In this document: piece after piece, positions 26,377-36,050 of the stretch
Position numbering within the stretch: the first letter of the stretch is position 1
How the letters are laid out: the number at the start of each line of letters is the position of its first letter
Source: Chloroflexota bacterium
Lineage (GTDB): Bacteria > Chloroflexota > Anaerolineae > Aggregatilineales > Phototrophicaceae
Assembly (NCBI GenBank): GCA_026708115.1
Contig: JAPOVL010000019.1
Location: forward strand, 62,001 to 126,000
Direction: 5' to 3'
DNA: 64,000 nt
Translations under genes and position numbers: made by a program
Notes under the pieces: model-generated
Databases searched by the model: none
What the model was told of the DNA's origin: nothing
The model's input: the letters and a program-made list of their open reading frames with translations, nothing else

Positions 26377-27195
26377 TTAACTTAGCGCGCCATTCGCGGC
26401 GGCCGCCAAGATCACCAGACCGGCCACGATTCGATAATAACCGAAGACGACGAAGCTGTTCCTTGAAACGAACTTGAGCAACCAGTCAATGGTGAACCAG
26501 GCGACGATTCCCGAGAGCGCCGCGCCAAACAGCAGCAGCGCCAGGCCGTCTCGCGGCATACTTGGCAAGGATGTCGCCAGTCTGTAAAGCGTCGCTCCGC
26601 CTAGTATCGGGATCGCGAGAAAGAAAGAAAACTCAGTGGCGATGCGACGGTTCATACCTGCCAACATCCCTCCCACGATCGTCGTGCCAGATCGAGACAT
26701 GCCCGGTATCAAAGCCAGAATCTGTATGATGCCAACGATGATCGCTTGCCTTGTCGTGACTTGCGTCAAATGGCCGGCGCCTTCGACAGATGAACGATAA
26801 AACCGCGGCGAGCGCTCGACCAACAAGAACGCCACCCCACCAACGATCAGAGAACTAGCGACGACCACGGGTGAAAACAGCAACGTCAAAATCTGCTCAT
26901 CAAATATGAACCCGACCGCAGCGGCCGGAATTAACGCGAGAATGATCAGCAGCCAAAAGCGCCTGATGTCTGGCTCCAAATGTAAACTGGTCAATTGCGA
27001 GAGCAAGGTCTGGCGATAATAGGCTACAACCGCTACCGCCGCGCCAAATTGGATAAATACCTCGAATACTGCGCCCATGACGTCAAACTGCAGGATCGCA
27101 GCGCCGACAACAAGGTGGCCCGTGGAGGAAATCGGCAAAAACTCGGTTATGCCCTCGATCAACGATAAGGCCACGACTTTGAAAATGTCAGCCAT
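26377..27195 (-). CDS. uppP: Undecaprenyl-diphosphatase
   Basis: 272 residues, BacA/UppP family: EGITEFLPISSTGHL near the N-terminus and PGMSRSGTTIVGGMLAGMNR in the middle, the two conserved active-site segments, with about eight membrane helices. It recycles undecaprenyl pyrophosphate to the monophosphate carrier used in peptidoglycan and polymer export, and confers bacitracin tolerance. GAGG precedes the ATG by four bases. Confidence 0.96.
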   Translation of the reverse strand: MADIFKVVALSLIEGITEFLPISSTGHLVVGAAILQFDVMGAVFEVFIQFGAAVAVVAYYRQTLLSQLTSLHLEPDIRRFWLLIILALIPAAAVGFIFDEQILTLLFSPVVVASSLIVGGVAFLLVERSPRFYRSSVEGAGHLTQVTTRQAIIVGIIQILALIPGMSRSGTTIVGGMLAGMNRRIATEFSFFLAIPILGGATLYRLATSLPSMPRDGLALLLFGAALSGIVAWFTIDWLLKFVSRNSFVVFGYYRIVAGLVILAAAANGALS

Positions 27196-27323
27196 ATATC
27201 CTCAATCGGGAGCCGTCCGGCGCATCGCCATCAAGAAGAACCGTCGCGCGCGCAATGCAGGGAGCCTGGCGATCGAATGAGCGTCGTAGTTTACGTATGC
27301 AGGTAGATGCGCCGAGCATAAGT

Positions 27324-27728
27324 TCAAAGGGATTGAGCGCTCGCAAACAAACGCTGTCCGCACAAGATCCCCAGGACTACGCCCGCAAGACATAAGCCAT
27401 TGTTGAGTACAACATTTAAGAGAAAAGCGGTTATACCCTGACTCTTCCAAAGGCTGAAACTTTCGTTTGCGAAAGTCGAAAAGGTGGTGAAGGCACCGAA
27501 GAATCCCGCGCCGACCAGCAGGCGCAATTGCGGCGACAGCCCGGTCCGCGCCGCGAACCAGGTAGCAAACAGCGCCAATCCAATTGAGCCGAGCAGGTTC
27601 ACCACCAAGGTCCCGAAGGGGAAGACGCCCCAGCGCGCCTGCATGAGTCCATCCGCCCAAATGGTTAACAGATAGCGGGCATTGGCGCCCAGGAATCCAC
27701 CCAGGCCGACATAGATCAAGCTTTCCAT
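27324..27728 (-). CDS. crcB: Fluoride ion channel CrcB/FluC
   Basis: 134 residues, four membrane helices. Signatures: GGFLGANARYL at the start, TLVVNLLGS, and GFFGAFTTFSTFANE with the Phe/Thr/Ser track that conducts fluoride. It works as a dual-topology dimer. No fluoride riboswitch was recognised in the region upstream (27729-27939). It lies 128 bp upstream of uppP on the same strand. Confidence 0.93.
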   Translation of the reverse strand: MESLIYVGLGGFLGANARYLLTIWADGLMQARWGVFPFGTLVVNLLGSIGLALFATWFAARTGLSPQLRLLVGAGFFGAFTTFSTFANESFSLWKSQGITAFLLNVVLNNGLCLAGVVLGILCGQRLFASAQSL

Positions 27729-27939
27729 CGCTCCGTCCTTGCGTGCACACGTTCATCCTATGTCAGAGGCAAAGGGCTGTCAATCAAATGCGAGGCCAAT
27801 CTCTTGCCTATCCTTCAATGGTTGAATTGATGGCCAAGTGCATCGTGCAAGCGGCCGTTTCCTGCAGTACACTGGTCGCTGTTCCGGCGAATAACGCTTG
27901 TCCGACGCTTCCAGGTTTGAAATAGCGCCCAGGTTACTC

Positions 27940-29238
27940 ATGCAATACGTCAAGCTGATACGCAGCAATCGTGATTTCACTAAACTATGGCTGGCGCAGG
28001 TCGTTAGCTTGCTGGGTGACTGGTTCAACACGATAGTCATCTCGGCTATGATTGTTCAGTATACGGCAGGGACCGGCTATCAAGGCATCGCTGTTAGCGG
28101 CTTTCTGATCGCGCGAATGATACCGCCCTTGCTGATGCGACCGCTGGCAGGCGTCCTGGCCGACCGCTTCGACCGCAAGCGGCTGCTGATTATCAGCGAC
28201 GTCTTGCGCGCCCTGGCGGTGCTCGGACTGCTCATCACGACGCAAGGACCGCAATATCTGCCGCTCATTTATGTTTTCACAATCATCCAATTCCTCGTTT
28301 CCTCCATTTTCGAACCTGCGCGCAACGCCATCATGCCAAGCGTGCTTTATCGCCATCAGCTGGTGATCGGGAATACATTGAGCAGCATCACCTGGTCCAC
28401 CATGTTGGCGATTGGCGCCATTTGCGGCGGCATCGTCGCCGAAATCTTCGGTATCCGCGCCGCATTGTTGATTGACGCCCTAACCTTTGTGGTTTCGGCC
28501 TTGCTGGTCATGACCGTCGTCATACCTCAGGCGCCCCGATCCGAGATCGGCCAGGAACAGAGAAGAAAACTGGACAAATCCAAACGCAGTTTTGCCGATG
28601 GATTGCGCCATTTGCGGGAGAACCCTGGCACAGCCGCTGCCCTCTTCGTCAAGAGCGCGCAAAGTTTGACGAATGCCGACGCCCTGCTGATCATCTACGG
28701 TACGCAAGTCTTTGTGCTCGGCGATCAGGGCATCACGTCCATGGCCATTCTGTGGGCGGCATTTGGCACGGGCGCCATCATCGGACCGCTGATCACCAAT
28801 CGCTTTAGCGATGACTCCGTGAAACTCCTCCGCCGTTTGATCACCGTCGGCTTTGTGATGATCGCCCTGGGCTGGTTGCTGTGGGGCATGTCGCCTTCGC
28901 TGGAAATCCTGGCGCTGGCTGTAGTCGTGCGCTCGATGGGCGGCTCGGTGAATTGGACCTACAGTTCAGTGATCATTCAGCAGATCGTGCCGGACGAGTA
29001 CCTGGGACGCATGTTCTCGCTGGATTTTGCCGGCTTCGAGTTGGTACAAAGCGTTGGCATCGTCTTGGTCGGTGTGCTGATAGATGCAGTGGGAACAGGC
29101 AGTATTCACGTGATCGTCTACGCCTCGGCGCTCATCGCCCTGGTTCCGCTTGTGGCCTGGATCTGGATCATCACGAGACTTGAAGCCAGGGAATCGCGCG
29201 AAGTATTGTCGGCGCCCGAATTCGCAGCAGGAGGATAA
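27940..29238 (+). CDS. MFS transporter (MFS_3 / EntS-like)
   Basis: 432 residues from the ATG at 27940, with about 12 membrane helices. The start FTKLWLAQVVSLLGDWF and RPLAGVLADRFDRKRLLIISD are typical of the MFS_3 drug or siderophore exporters. The substrate is unknown. A start at 27898 is possible but lacks a ribosome site; the ATG at 27940 has AGG eight bases before. The B3/4-domain gene starts right after the stop with its own AGGAGG, so the two are probably co-expressed. Confidence 0.88.
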   Translation: MQYVKLIRSNRDFTKLWLAQVVSLLGDWFNTIVISAMIVQYTAGTGYQGIAVSGFLIARMIPPLLMRPLAGVLADRFDRKRLLIISDVLRALAVLGLLITTQGPQYLPLIYVFTIIQFLVSSIFEPARNAIMPSVLYRHQLVIGNTLSSITWSTMLAIGAICGGIVAEIFGIRAALLIDALTFVVSALLVMTVVIPQAPRSEIGQEQRRKLDKSKRSFADGLRHLRENPGTAAALFVKSAQSLTNADALLIIYGTQVFVLGDQGITSMAILWAAFGTGAIIGPLITNRFSDDSVKLLRRLITVGFVMIALGWLLWGMSPSLEILALAVVVRSMGGSVNWTYSSVIIQQIVPDEYLGRMFSLDFAGFELVQSVGIVLVGVLIDAVGTGSIHVIVYASALIALVPLVAWIWIITRLEARESREVLSAPEFAAGG

Positions 29239-29239
29239 G

Positions 29240-29941
29240 ATGCCCAGTTTTCGATACGATGCGAAAGTCATCCAGAACTACCCTGATTTGGCGGCCGGCG
29301 TTATTGTGGCGAGCGGTATGAGCAATGCGCCGACGTCGCCCGAGCTGCTTGAAGCGTATCTGGCAGAGCAAGAAACGGTCAAAACCAGGATTGGCTCGAC
29401 CCCTCTAAGCGAACTGGCATCGCTCGGCGCCTGGCGCCGGGCCATCAGCGCCTTTGGCGTTTCGCCGACCAAATATCGCAGCGCTGCCGAAGCACTGTTG
29501 CGCCGTCTGACCAAGAAGGGCGATATCCCGAGCATAAACACGCTTGTCGATATCGGCAACCTGGTGAGCATACGTTACGGCTTGCCCGTCGCCATTTTTG
29601 ATACGCGCGAGATTCAAGGCGCGATCACCGTTCATTACGCCGATGGCAGCGAGGCATACATGGAACTGGGAAGCGACGAGATCATGCATCCCGAAGTCGG
29701 GGAAGTCATCTTTTCCGACGAAAAACAGATGGTGGTCGCAAGACGCTGGTGCTGGCGCCAAAGCGCGACCAGCGCGGCCAATGCCTCAACCAGCAATGCC
29801 GTCATAACGGTTGAGGCGCATCATGAGAACGGTAAAGCTGATATCGAGAATGCCCTGAGCGACTTGCTCGAATTGCTGCACGCCCACGCCAGCGGCGATT
29901 TCAATATGGCTGTCTTGAATGCCGAGAGTCCGTTGATCTAG
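29240..29941 (+). CDS. B3/B4 tRNA-binding-domain protein
   Basis: 233 residues, with a strong AGGAGG eight bases before the ATG. The sequence follows the free-standing B3/4 family, related to the editing-site domain of the phenylalanyl-tRNA synthetase beta chain: SAFGVSPTKYRSAAEALLRR, then PSINTLVDIGNLVSIRYGLP, and the late FSDEKQMVVARRWCWRQS. Such proteins are thought to bind or deacylate aminoacyl-tRNA, or be amino-acid ligase-like; function is not settled. The stop codon shares the bases CTAG with the stop of the convergent methyltransferase gene. Confidence 0.85.
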   Translation: MPSFRYDAKVIQNYPDLAAGVIVASGMSNAPTSPELLEAYLAEQETVKTRIGSTPLSELASLGAWRRAISAFGVSPTKYRSAAEALLRRLTKKGDIPSINTLVDIGNLVSIRYGLPVAIFDTREIQGAITVHYADGSEAYMELGSDEIMHPEVGEVIFSDEKQMVVARRWCWRQSATSAANASTSNAVITVEAHHENGKADIENALSDLLELLHAHASGDFNMAVLNAESPLI

Positions 29942-30738
29942 GTAAGACGCAGCCGCGCGGTCAAGACCGGCGGTATCTGCCAAATCTTGGTCCAACTCAG
30001 ATCCGGTCCCAGCTCGGCATCCTCCGGTGAGAATACTGGTTCCAACAGTCCATCCAGTACGAAGCCGGCCTCAAAGGCCTCTTGAAGCAGCGTGGAGAGC
30101 GGACGATGGTAGTAGTAATGCGGTGTCGGCTCTCCAGGCGCGCCTGACCCCTTCATTGGGGGCAGATCGTCGTAGGCATGAATCTTTACACCGGTAACTG
30201 TAGTCACGACGCCGTCTCGATCTTCTTTTTCCTGGAAAAAAACGGGATTGTTGGAATTGAAGGCGGGATGCATCGTGGCAAATACGAACCTGCCCTCATA
30301 ACGCAGCAACTCAGACGCAGCTTCAAAAAGGGGCGCGACAATCGGGATATCCATTAAGGTCATTGAGCAAACGACCGCGTCGAAATGCGCAGCCCCTAGC
30401 GATAGCAGCGCATCCCTGTCGGTTGCGTCGACGATGCGATAGTCAATGTCAGAAGCAATTCTCCGCGAACGTCCTTCTGCCAATAGAATCATCTCTTCGC
30501 TGAAATCTACAGCGCTGACCATTGCGCCCTTCTCCGCCAAGCTCCGGGCCAGCGCGCCGTTTCCACAACCCACGTCCAGAACCCTTTCGCCCTTCTGCAA
30601 GGCTAGAAGTTGCAGGACGGACGGTTCAATCAGGCGACGATGGAAGAGATTGCCCCGGTCGCCATGGAGCTCGTCCCAGAAGCGCGCTTTGCGATTCCAA
30701 AGTTGGCGGCCCTCTTCGTTCAGTCGATTCGTATCCAA
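29938..30738 (-). CDS. SAM-dependent class I methyltransferase
   Basis: 266 residues. Motif I reads VLDVGCGNGALARSLAEKG, followed by VSAVDFSEEM, then a motif II-like FDAVVCSMTLMDI: a Methyltransf_11/25-type small-molecule methylase. The C-terminal part has a lid region (HYYYHRPLSTLLQEAFEAGF) as seen in quinone or phenolic methylases; substrate unknown. Start: TTG at 30738 is chosen because GGAGG stands seven bases upstream; the frame is open to an ATG at 30819 without such a site. Confidence 0.85.
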   Translation of the reverse strand: MDTNRLNEEGRQLWNRKARFWDELHGDRGNLFHRRLIEPSVLQLLALQKGERVLDVGCGNGALARSLAEKGAMVSAVDFSEEMILLAEGRSRRIASDIDYRIVDATDRDALLSLGAAHFDAVVCSMTLMDIPIVAPLFEAASELLRYEGRFVFATMHPAFNSNNPVFFQEKEDRDGVVTTVTGVKIHAYDDLPPMKGSGAPGEPTPHYYYHRPLSTLLQEAFEAGFVLDGLLEPVFSPEDAELGPDLSWTKIWQIPPVLTARLRLT

Positions 30739-30948
30739 TTGCTTGCCTCCATCTTGCCTTCCTCCATTGGTACGTGGACTCTGGAGGGGTTCGACCCTTA
30801 AAAGAAACCGAAACTCCATGTCCTAAATGAGCGCGAGCAAGTCACGCACTTGCTGCTGTGGCGAAAAAATCCCGACGCGATTGCCCTGTTGGCGGCGTAT
30901 CGATTCTCGCTTGGCGGATAGACCTGGCATATAATCGACGGTGGTTCG

Positions 30949-31743
30949 ATGTTGCGCGCGACTTTCTGTAAGATGAAGGCCGAGCAGGGCATGCTGGAAG
31001 AGACGCTATTATTTGCACTGGTTGCCATCCTGATCGGATTCTCCAAAGGCGGCTTAGGAGGACCCGTTCCCGTTGCGTTGACCGTGCCGATTCTCTCCTT
31101 GATTATTGCTCCGCAGGAAGCCGTTGGCCTGATTCTGCCGCTGCTGATTTTCGCGGATGCTTTTGCCCTCTACTTCTACTGGAAGCAGTGGGACAAAAAA
31201 CTGATGGCGCTGATGCTGGTCCCGGCACTGGTTGGCGTCGCCTTGGGCAGCTTCGTCCTCAAAGACATTGACGCGGTCACGCTCAAGCGGATCATCGGCG
31301 GATTAACCCTAGTAGCGCTCAGCTTCAAGGTTGGCAGCGAGCGTCTGCGTCGACTGGCATATCATCCGCAAGCCTGGCATGGTTGGTTCGCGGGATGGGC
31401 TTCCGGATTCGGCTCAACCCTAGCCAATGTAGGCGCGCCGCCTTTCACAGCCTATCTCTTGCTTCAGCCTAACATGACACCACGTGTCTTTGTTGGCACG
31501 ACCACCTTGTTTTTCGCCGTGATTAATCTGACCAAGTTGCCCAGCTACATCACGATCGGTATTCTCGACCTATCCAAATTGCTCGCAATCGCCTGGGTAT
31601 TCATCCTGATTCCGGTAGCGATTGCCGTCGCTCGCGCCATGATCGATCGAATTAATCACCGCACTTTTGAATGGATCATGATGGCGCCTTTGCTGATACT
31701 CAGCCTTTACCTGCTGCTTTCAGTTGAGCAGCCAGTTTCGTAG
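30949..31743 (+). CDS. TauE/SafE-family sulfite exporter-like membrane protein
   Basis: 264 residues, about eight membrane helices. Signature GFSKGGLGGPVPV after the first helix and a repeated GSTLANVGAPPFTAYLL motif in the second half, as in PF01925. Family members export sulfite, sulfoacetate or other small organic anions. A TATAAT at 30930-30935 lies so close that ATGs at 30973 or 30991 may be the true start. The 3' end overlaps the convergent aminotransferase gene by 24 bp. Confidence 0.88.
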   Translation: MLRATFCKMKAEQGMLEETLLFALVAILIGFSKGGLGGPVPVALTVPILSLIIAPQEAVGLILPLLIFADAFALYFYWKQWDKKLMALMLVPALVGVALGSFVLKDIDAVTLKRIIGGLTLVALSFKVGSERLRRLAYHPQAWHGWFAGWASGFGSTLANVGAPPFTAYLLLQPNMTPRVFVGTTTLFFAVINLTKLPSYITIGILDLSKLLAIAWVFILIPVAIAVARAMIDRINHRTFEWIMMAPLLILSLYLLLSVEQPVS

Positions 31744-33042
31744 ATCTTCGATTCCCTCCAACATTTTTTCGGCATGACCAAGGACATTCTTCGCGGGATC
31801 CTTCGCATCTAGTAATGCAGCGTCGCCATCGAAGTCGACATAGGCCAGACGAGCGGTCAGCTCTTTAGCACTCATACCAAACGCGCTCCCAGGCAGCAGC
31901 GCTACGCCCGTCGCTTTCAGCAATTCCCCGCAGAGCGCCTCATCATCATTGATTCCTCTCGCCGTCAAAGCATCAGCAAAGGGACGAAAGTCCAATAGCA
32001 GGTAAAACCCTCCTTGCGGTGGATGAGCGCGGACGCCCGCTTTTGCCAATGCAGTTTGAATGACATTGCCAATGTCTGACAGTACGCGTCGTTGCCCGGC
32101 GAGCAATCCCTGCAACTCAGCATCCATTTCGTAGGCAGTTAGAGCGGCTACCTGTACCGGCGCTGAAGCGCAGGAATAGGTCTCCGAACCCAGCCCAACC
32201 AAGGCAGCGCGCAAATCTCCCGGCGCATCGGGGGGCAGGATCAAGGCCCCCAGACGCCAGCCACCGGCCCCACACCACTTCGAGAGCCCGGTTGTGACCA
32301 GCGTCCGCTCTGGGTACAAACTTGCCAGGGACACATGCTCGCCTCGGTGATGCAGCAAGCCGTAGATTTCGTCAGAAACGACCCAAACTCCGTGCTCCCG
32401 CAGCACTTCCGAAAGCGCAAGTAATTCTGGCCGCGTATAGGTTAGACCATCGGGATTGCCCGGGTAGTTAAGCAACATTAACTTGGCGCGGTCTGTGCGA
32501 CCGTGACGTGTGATGATTTCATCGAGCAGGCTCGGCACGACGCGCCAGCGGTTTTCCCAAGAGGTGGGAACGCGATTGACGCAATGACCCGCGATACTAG
32601 CTTGTGGGGCATAGGAAACCCAAGACGGTTCGGGCAGGTAGATCTCAGCATTCTGGAATGCCTGCATGACATTGTAAAGCAATGGCTTTGTGCCCGGCGC
32701 GACCAGCACCTGCGACATGCCAATCGGATAGCCGTCGATCTCGCAGTGGAAGGCGGCGATCTTCTCGCGCAATTCGGGCAAGCCCGCGACAGCGGTATAC
32801 TCGGCGCGCCCCCGGGCTGCCTGCAAGGCCGCTTGCACCCGTGGCGGCGGCGAGAAGGGAGATTCGCCAAATCCAAATTTGTAGACCTGTCGTCCACTGG
32901 CTTCCAGCGCCGCCATCATTTCGTTGAGGGACAGCGTTCCTGATTTGGCGACGCTTCTAAAAGTCATCGGACGCCCGGTCAACGTGTCTGAATCAATCAT
33001 GAATGGCCGCCATTGTACATCATGCCCCGCGCGAATACCCAT
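31720..33042 (-). CDS. PLP-dependent class I/II aminotransferase
   Basis: About 440 residues from the ATG at 33042, where AGGGA stands nine bases upstream; the frame is open to 33177, which would run into the divergent neighbour. Fold-type I signatures: YKFGFGESPFSPPP, NYPGNPDGLTY, VSDEIYG, and the PLP Lys in GLSKWCGAGGWRLG. This is the aspartate/tyrosine aminotransferase superfamily; the amino donor and acceptor are unknown. It is divergent from the ThDP enzyme gene, with only 79 bp between starts. Confidence 0.88.
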   Translation of the reverse strand: MGIRAGHDVQWRPFMIDSDTLTGRPMTFRSVAKSGTLSLNEMMAALEASGRQVYKFGFGESPFSPPPRVQAALQAARGRAEYTAVAGLPELREKIAAFHCEIDGYPIGMSQVLVAPGTKPLLYNVMQAFQNAEIYLPEPSWVSYAPQASIAGHCVNRVPTSWENRWRVVPSLLDEIITRHGRTDRAKLMLLNYPGNPDGLTYTRPELLALSEVLREHGVWVVSDEIYGLLHHRGEHVSLASLYPERTLVTTGLSKWCGAGGWRLGALILPPDAPGDLRAALVGLGSETYSCASAPVQVAALTAYEMDAELQGLLAGQRRVLSDIGNVIQTALAKAGVRAHPPQGGFYLLLDFRPFADALTARGINDDEALCGELLKATGVALLPGSAFGMSAKELTARLAYVDFDGDAALLDAKDPAKNVLGHAEKMLEGIEDLRNWLLN

Positions 33043-33121
33043 GTAGATGTTTCCCTGTGAAAGATTCTCTGCGCTTGTCATAATCATTAGAACTTGACCA
33101 ACGTCAAAAAGAACGCGCCTC

Positions 33122-34717
33122 ATGTCAACCATTGCCCAGTACCTTGCGCAGCAACTGTCGATGGCCGGAATCAGCACGGTTTATGGCCTGCCGGGCGGCG
33201 AAAACGTCGAAATCCTGGAGGCGATTCGGAAGCAGGACATCGACTTCGTCCTAGTCAGAAACGAGAGTTCAGCCTGTTTCATGGCGGCCGCCTCGGCGAG
33301 ACTGACTGGCATTCCGGGCGTGGCGATCACCACCTTGGGACCAGGCGCGACCAATGCCTATGCTGGTTTCGCCCATGCATATCTCGACCGCGCGCCCATT
33401 CTGCTAATCACAGCCGCCAGCGACCCCAGCCTGGCAGGTCGGCATAGTCATCAAGCGCTTGACCTTGAAGCGATATTCCGTCCGGTCAGCAAGTTCACCG
33501 CGGAAATTACCGCGGACAAGGCCGCTGCGATGGTCCAAGCCGCTTTGCATGCGCTCATGGCCGGTCGGCCGGGACCCGCCCACCTCAGCATTCACAATGA
33601 CGTAGCCCTGCAATCTGTGGGCGCGCTACCGACGCCGCAATTCGAAGGTCTCCCAGCCAGCCCAGCCAAGTACGACCTCAAGCGCTTGGCCAAATTCTTC
33701 GAAGACAAATACCGCCCCATCATCGTTGTCGGTTTAGGCCTGGAACCGGAACGGCCCTACGCGCAATTGCGCCAGCTGGCGGAGAAGCTGGGCGCGCCGC
33801 TGATTGACAGTCCCAAGAGCAAGGGCGCCTTGTCAGCAGATCATCCCCTTTTCGCAGGCACTTTGGGTCTGACGGCCAGCGACCCGGCTTACCAGATTCT
33901 GAACGAATCGGACTGCATCATCGCGGTCGGATTTGATGTCGTCGAATTGGTCAAACCCTGGGATCAAGCACAGCCGCTGATATGGGTTGCCAATTGGGAC
34001 AACGACGATCCGCGCATCGCCAGCGACATCGAGCTTGTCGGGCCAGTCACGGAGGCGCTTGCAGCGCTCGCCCGCGTCGATACGCAACAACACCAGGGCT
34101 GGGGCGAGGCGCGGGTGGCGGCATTCCGCCGAGAACAGGGCCAGTCTGTCGTAGCGGCGCCGCAAGACGGGCGTGTATTGCCGCAGGCGTTTCTTGCCGC
34201 TTTGCGCGAAGGGACGGCGGATGAGGTGATCATCACAAGCGATGTTGGATCACACAAGATCTTTGCGGCGCTCTCCTGGCCAGCGCGAAGGCCGAATTGT
34301 TATCTGGTTTCCAACGGTTTATCGGCGATGGGCTACGGTTTGAGCAGCGCCATCGCCGCGGCGATGGTCAGCCGACGACAAGTTGTCTGCATCACCGGTG
34401 ACGCGGGATTGGCGATGGTTCTGGGAGAACTGGGATTACTTGCCGAGTTGCAATTGCCGGTGATGGTCGCTGTCATGAATGACTCGGCGCTGGACCTCAT
34501 CCGTTCTGCTCAAAGGCGCCGAGAACGGCAAGCATTTGGCACCGAGTTCCGCAATCCCGATTTTGGAATGATCGCCAGGGCATACGGATTGGATTATCGT
34601 CGCGCCGAAACGCAAGAGGAATGTGCAGCCGCGATCGACTACGGCCTGGCAACCGGCAAACCACTGCTTATCGACGTGATGATCGACCCAATCGGATATC
34701 CGACGACGCCGCGCTAG
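33122..34717 (+). CDS. Thiamine-diphosphate enzyme, acetolactate synthase/benzoylformate decarboxylase type
   Basis: 531 residues in the three-domain order of this family: PYR domain with YGLPGGENVEI and the activating Glu48 in VRNESSA; a central domain (about 190-330); and the PP domain with GDAGLAMVLGELGLLAEL to NDSAL, the ThDP-Mg motif (GDG-type with Ala). It would decarboxylate or ligate a 2-keto acid. Length is slightly short for IlvB and nothing shows a FAD need. No small regulatory subunit is adjacent, so true acetolactate synthase for branched amino acids is less likely. Confidence 0.87.
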   Translation: MSTIAQYLAQQLSMAGISTVYGLPGGENVEILEAIRKQDIDFVLVRNESSACFMAAASARLTGIPGVAITTLGPGATNAYAGFAHAYLDRAPILLITAASDPSLAGRHSHQALDLEAIFRPVSKFTAEITADKAAAMVQAALHALMAGRPGPAHLSIHNDVALQSVGALPTPQFEGLPASPAKYDLKRLAKFFEDKYRPIIVVGLGLEPERPYAQLRQLAEKLGAPLIDSPKSKGALSADHPLFAGTLGLTASDPAYQILNESDCIIAVGFDVVELVKPWDQAQPLIWVANWDNDDPRIASDIELVGPVTEALAALARVDTQQHQGWGEARVAAFRREQGQSVVAAPQDGRVLPQAFLAALREGTADEVIITSDVGSHKIFAALSWPARRPNCYLVSNGLSAMGYGLSSAIAAAMVSRRQVVCITGDAGLAMVLGELGLLAELQLPVMVAVMNDSALDLIRSAQRRRERQAFGTEFRNPDFGMIARAYGLDYRRAETQEECAAAIDYGLATGKPLLIDVMIDPIGYPTTPR

Positions 34718-34745
34718 GCGCTGGATCGCCCGGGCGAAATCATCA

Positions 34746-35999
34746 TCATCGCGCTGCCAGTGCGCCTGCCAGGGACGGCTCCCTTGCCAGGGCCTCTTGC
34801 ACTTTCGTCAGGGCCGCTGCCACATCGTTCACGCCGTCCTCGCCAGCGCGGAAGACGCTTTCCTCCAGCCACAAGCCCTCGCGCCCGCTGATGCGTTCGA
34901 CCACGGGCAGATCCAGACTTTCGTAGTCGAAATACTCGGGAAAGGCCGATGGCACGGGAAGGCGGGAAAGCTTGGGTTGGAAGAGATCATAGCGATACAT
35001 GGGGTCGTAGCCGGAGGAACAAGGTATGCCTTCGGCGACGAGCGCGCGCGCGACAACCTTGTTCGTCGCGCCGAAAACTTCGGGGTCGATGGCGAAGGTA
35101 TAGGCATAGACCGAGCGCCGATGCAGCCGGGCGTCCCGCGGCAGCACCCGGAGGCCTTCGATCTCGCTCAGCGCCTCATCCAGATAATCCGCGCTCTGCT
35201 CGCGCTGGTCAAATTGCGCCGGAAAGCGCTGCATACCGACATTCAAAAGCGCCGCTTGCAGCTCCGTCATGCGGTAGTTAAAACCCAGCGTGATCATCTT
35301 TTCATCCGGATCATGAGGACGCCCGCAGTCGATGATGCTCTCCGCCAGCCAGGCATGCTCCTGCGACTTGCATAGCAGTATGCCGCCCTCCCCGGCGGTC
35401 ATGCTCTTGGTCGACTGCATGCTGAACGATCCGAAATGCCCTATCGTCCCGGCGCTCATGCCATCCCAAACGGCTCCATGCGCATGCGCGGCGTCTTCAA
35501 TCACGATCAGATCTCGGGCCTCCGCGATCGCCATGATCGCGTCCATATCCGTCATCTGCGATGCCACATGTACCGGGATGATCGCCCGTGTACGTTCTGT
35601 GATAGCCGCTTCAACGGCGTTCGGAGAAATGCAGAAGGTGTCTGGATCAATGTCGACCGGTACCGGGATCGCGCCCGCCATCATGGGCGCGGCGGCTGTG
35701 GCCTGGAAGGTATATGCCGGCACAATGACTTCGTCGCCCCAGCCGATACCGGCAGCGCGCAAGGCGACCTCCATCGTGATGGTGCCGTTCATCATCGCCA
35801 CGCCGTATCCGCCGCCAATCACAGCCGTAAAGGCATCCAGAAAGCGCTTGGTCTCCGGACCCGGATAGGGATAGCCGCCCCAGTTGCCGCTGCGCACAAC
35901 CGAGGCAACAGCTTCGACATCGGTCTCGTCATGGACGGGCCAGGATGGGTAAGGGTCGGCCCGAACCGGCTCTCCGCCGAGAATCGCGAGCTTTGTCAT
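34746..35999 (-). CDS. DegT/DnrJ/EryC1/StrS-family aminotransferase
   Basis: About 417 residues. Family signatures: NGTITMEVALRAAGIGWGDE, a VDIDPDTFCISP strand, VIEDAAHAHG, and the PLP Lys in SFSMQSTKSMTAGEGG. These enzymes aminate keto-sugars or keto-cyclitols. Two adjacent ATGs (36002 and 35999) follow GGAGG; the second has the better spacing. It is the last gene of a four-gene minus-strand run (SDR, amidase, permease, this). Confidence 0.9.
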   Translation of the reverse strand: MTKLAILGGEPVRADPYPSWPVHDETDVEAVASVVRSGNWGGYPYPGPETKRFLDAFTAVIGGGYGVAMMNGTITMEVALRAAGIGWGDEVIVPAYTFQATAAAPMMAGAIPVPVDIDPDTFCISPNAVEAAITERTRAIIPVHVASQMTDMDAIMAIAEARDLIVIEDAAHAHGAVWDGMSAGTIGHFGSFSMQSTKSMTAGEGGILLCKSQEHAWLAESIIDCGRPHDPDEKMITLGFNYRMTELQAALLNVGMQRFPAQFDQREQSADYLDEALSEIEGLRVLPRDARLHRRSVYAYTFAIDPEVFGATNKVVARALVAEGIPCSSGYDPMYRYDLFQPKLSRLPVPSAFPEYFDYESLDLPVVERISGREGLWLEESVFRAGEDGVNDVAAALTKVQEALAREPSLAGALAAR

Positions 36000-36050
36000 C
36001 ATGCCTCCAATCGGGCGCCGTCGTGCCAATAGACAAGGTCGCCATCCGGG

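Noticed and set aside
27202..27756. A 184-codon frame overlapping crcB on the same strand.
   Set aside because: CrcB motifs are in the other frame; this one is a shifted shadow.
27729..27939. Fluoride riboswitch upstream of crcB.
   Set aside because: I found no GGCGAUGG-type start or conserved crcB-motif pseudoknot on the minus strand.
33122..34717. ThDP enzyme as IlvB of branched amino-acid synthesis.
   Set aside because: No regulatory subunit or ilvC beside it, and the GDA-type ThDP motif and length fit a wider decarboxylase group.
34726..34737. A perfect 12-bp palindrome TCGCCCGGGCGA between convergent genes as a terminator.
   Set aside because: Too little loop and no U-tract; probably chance in GC-rich sequence.
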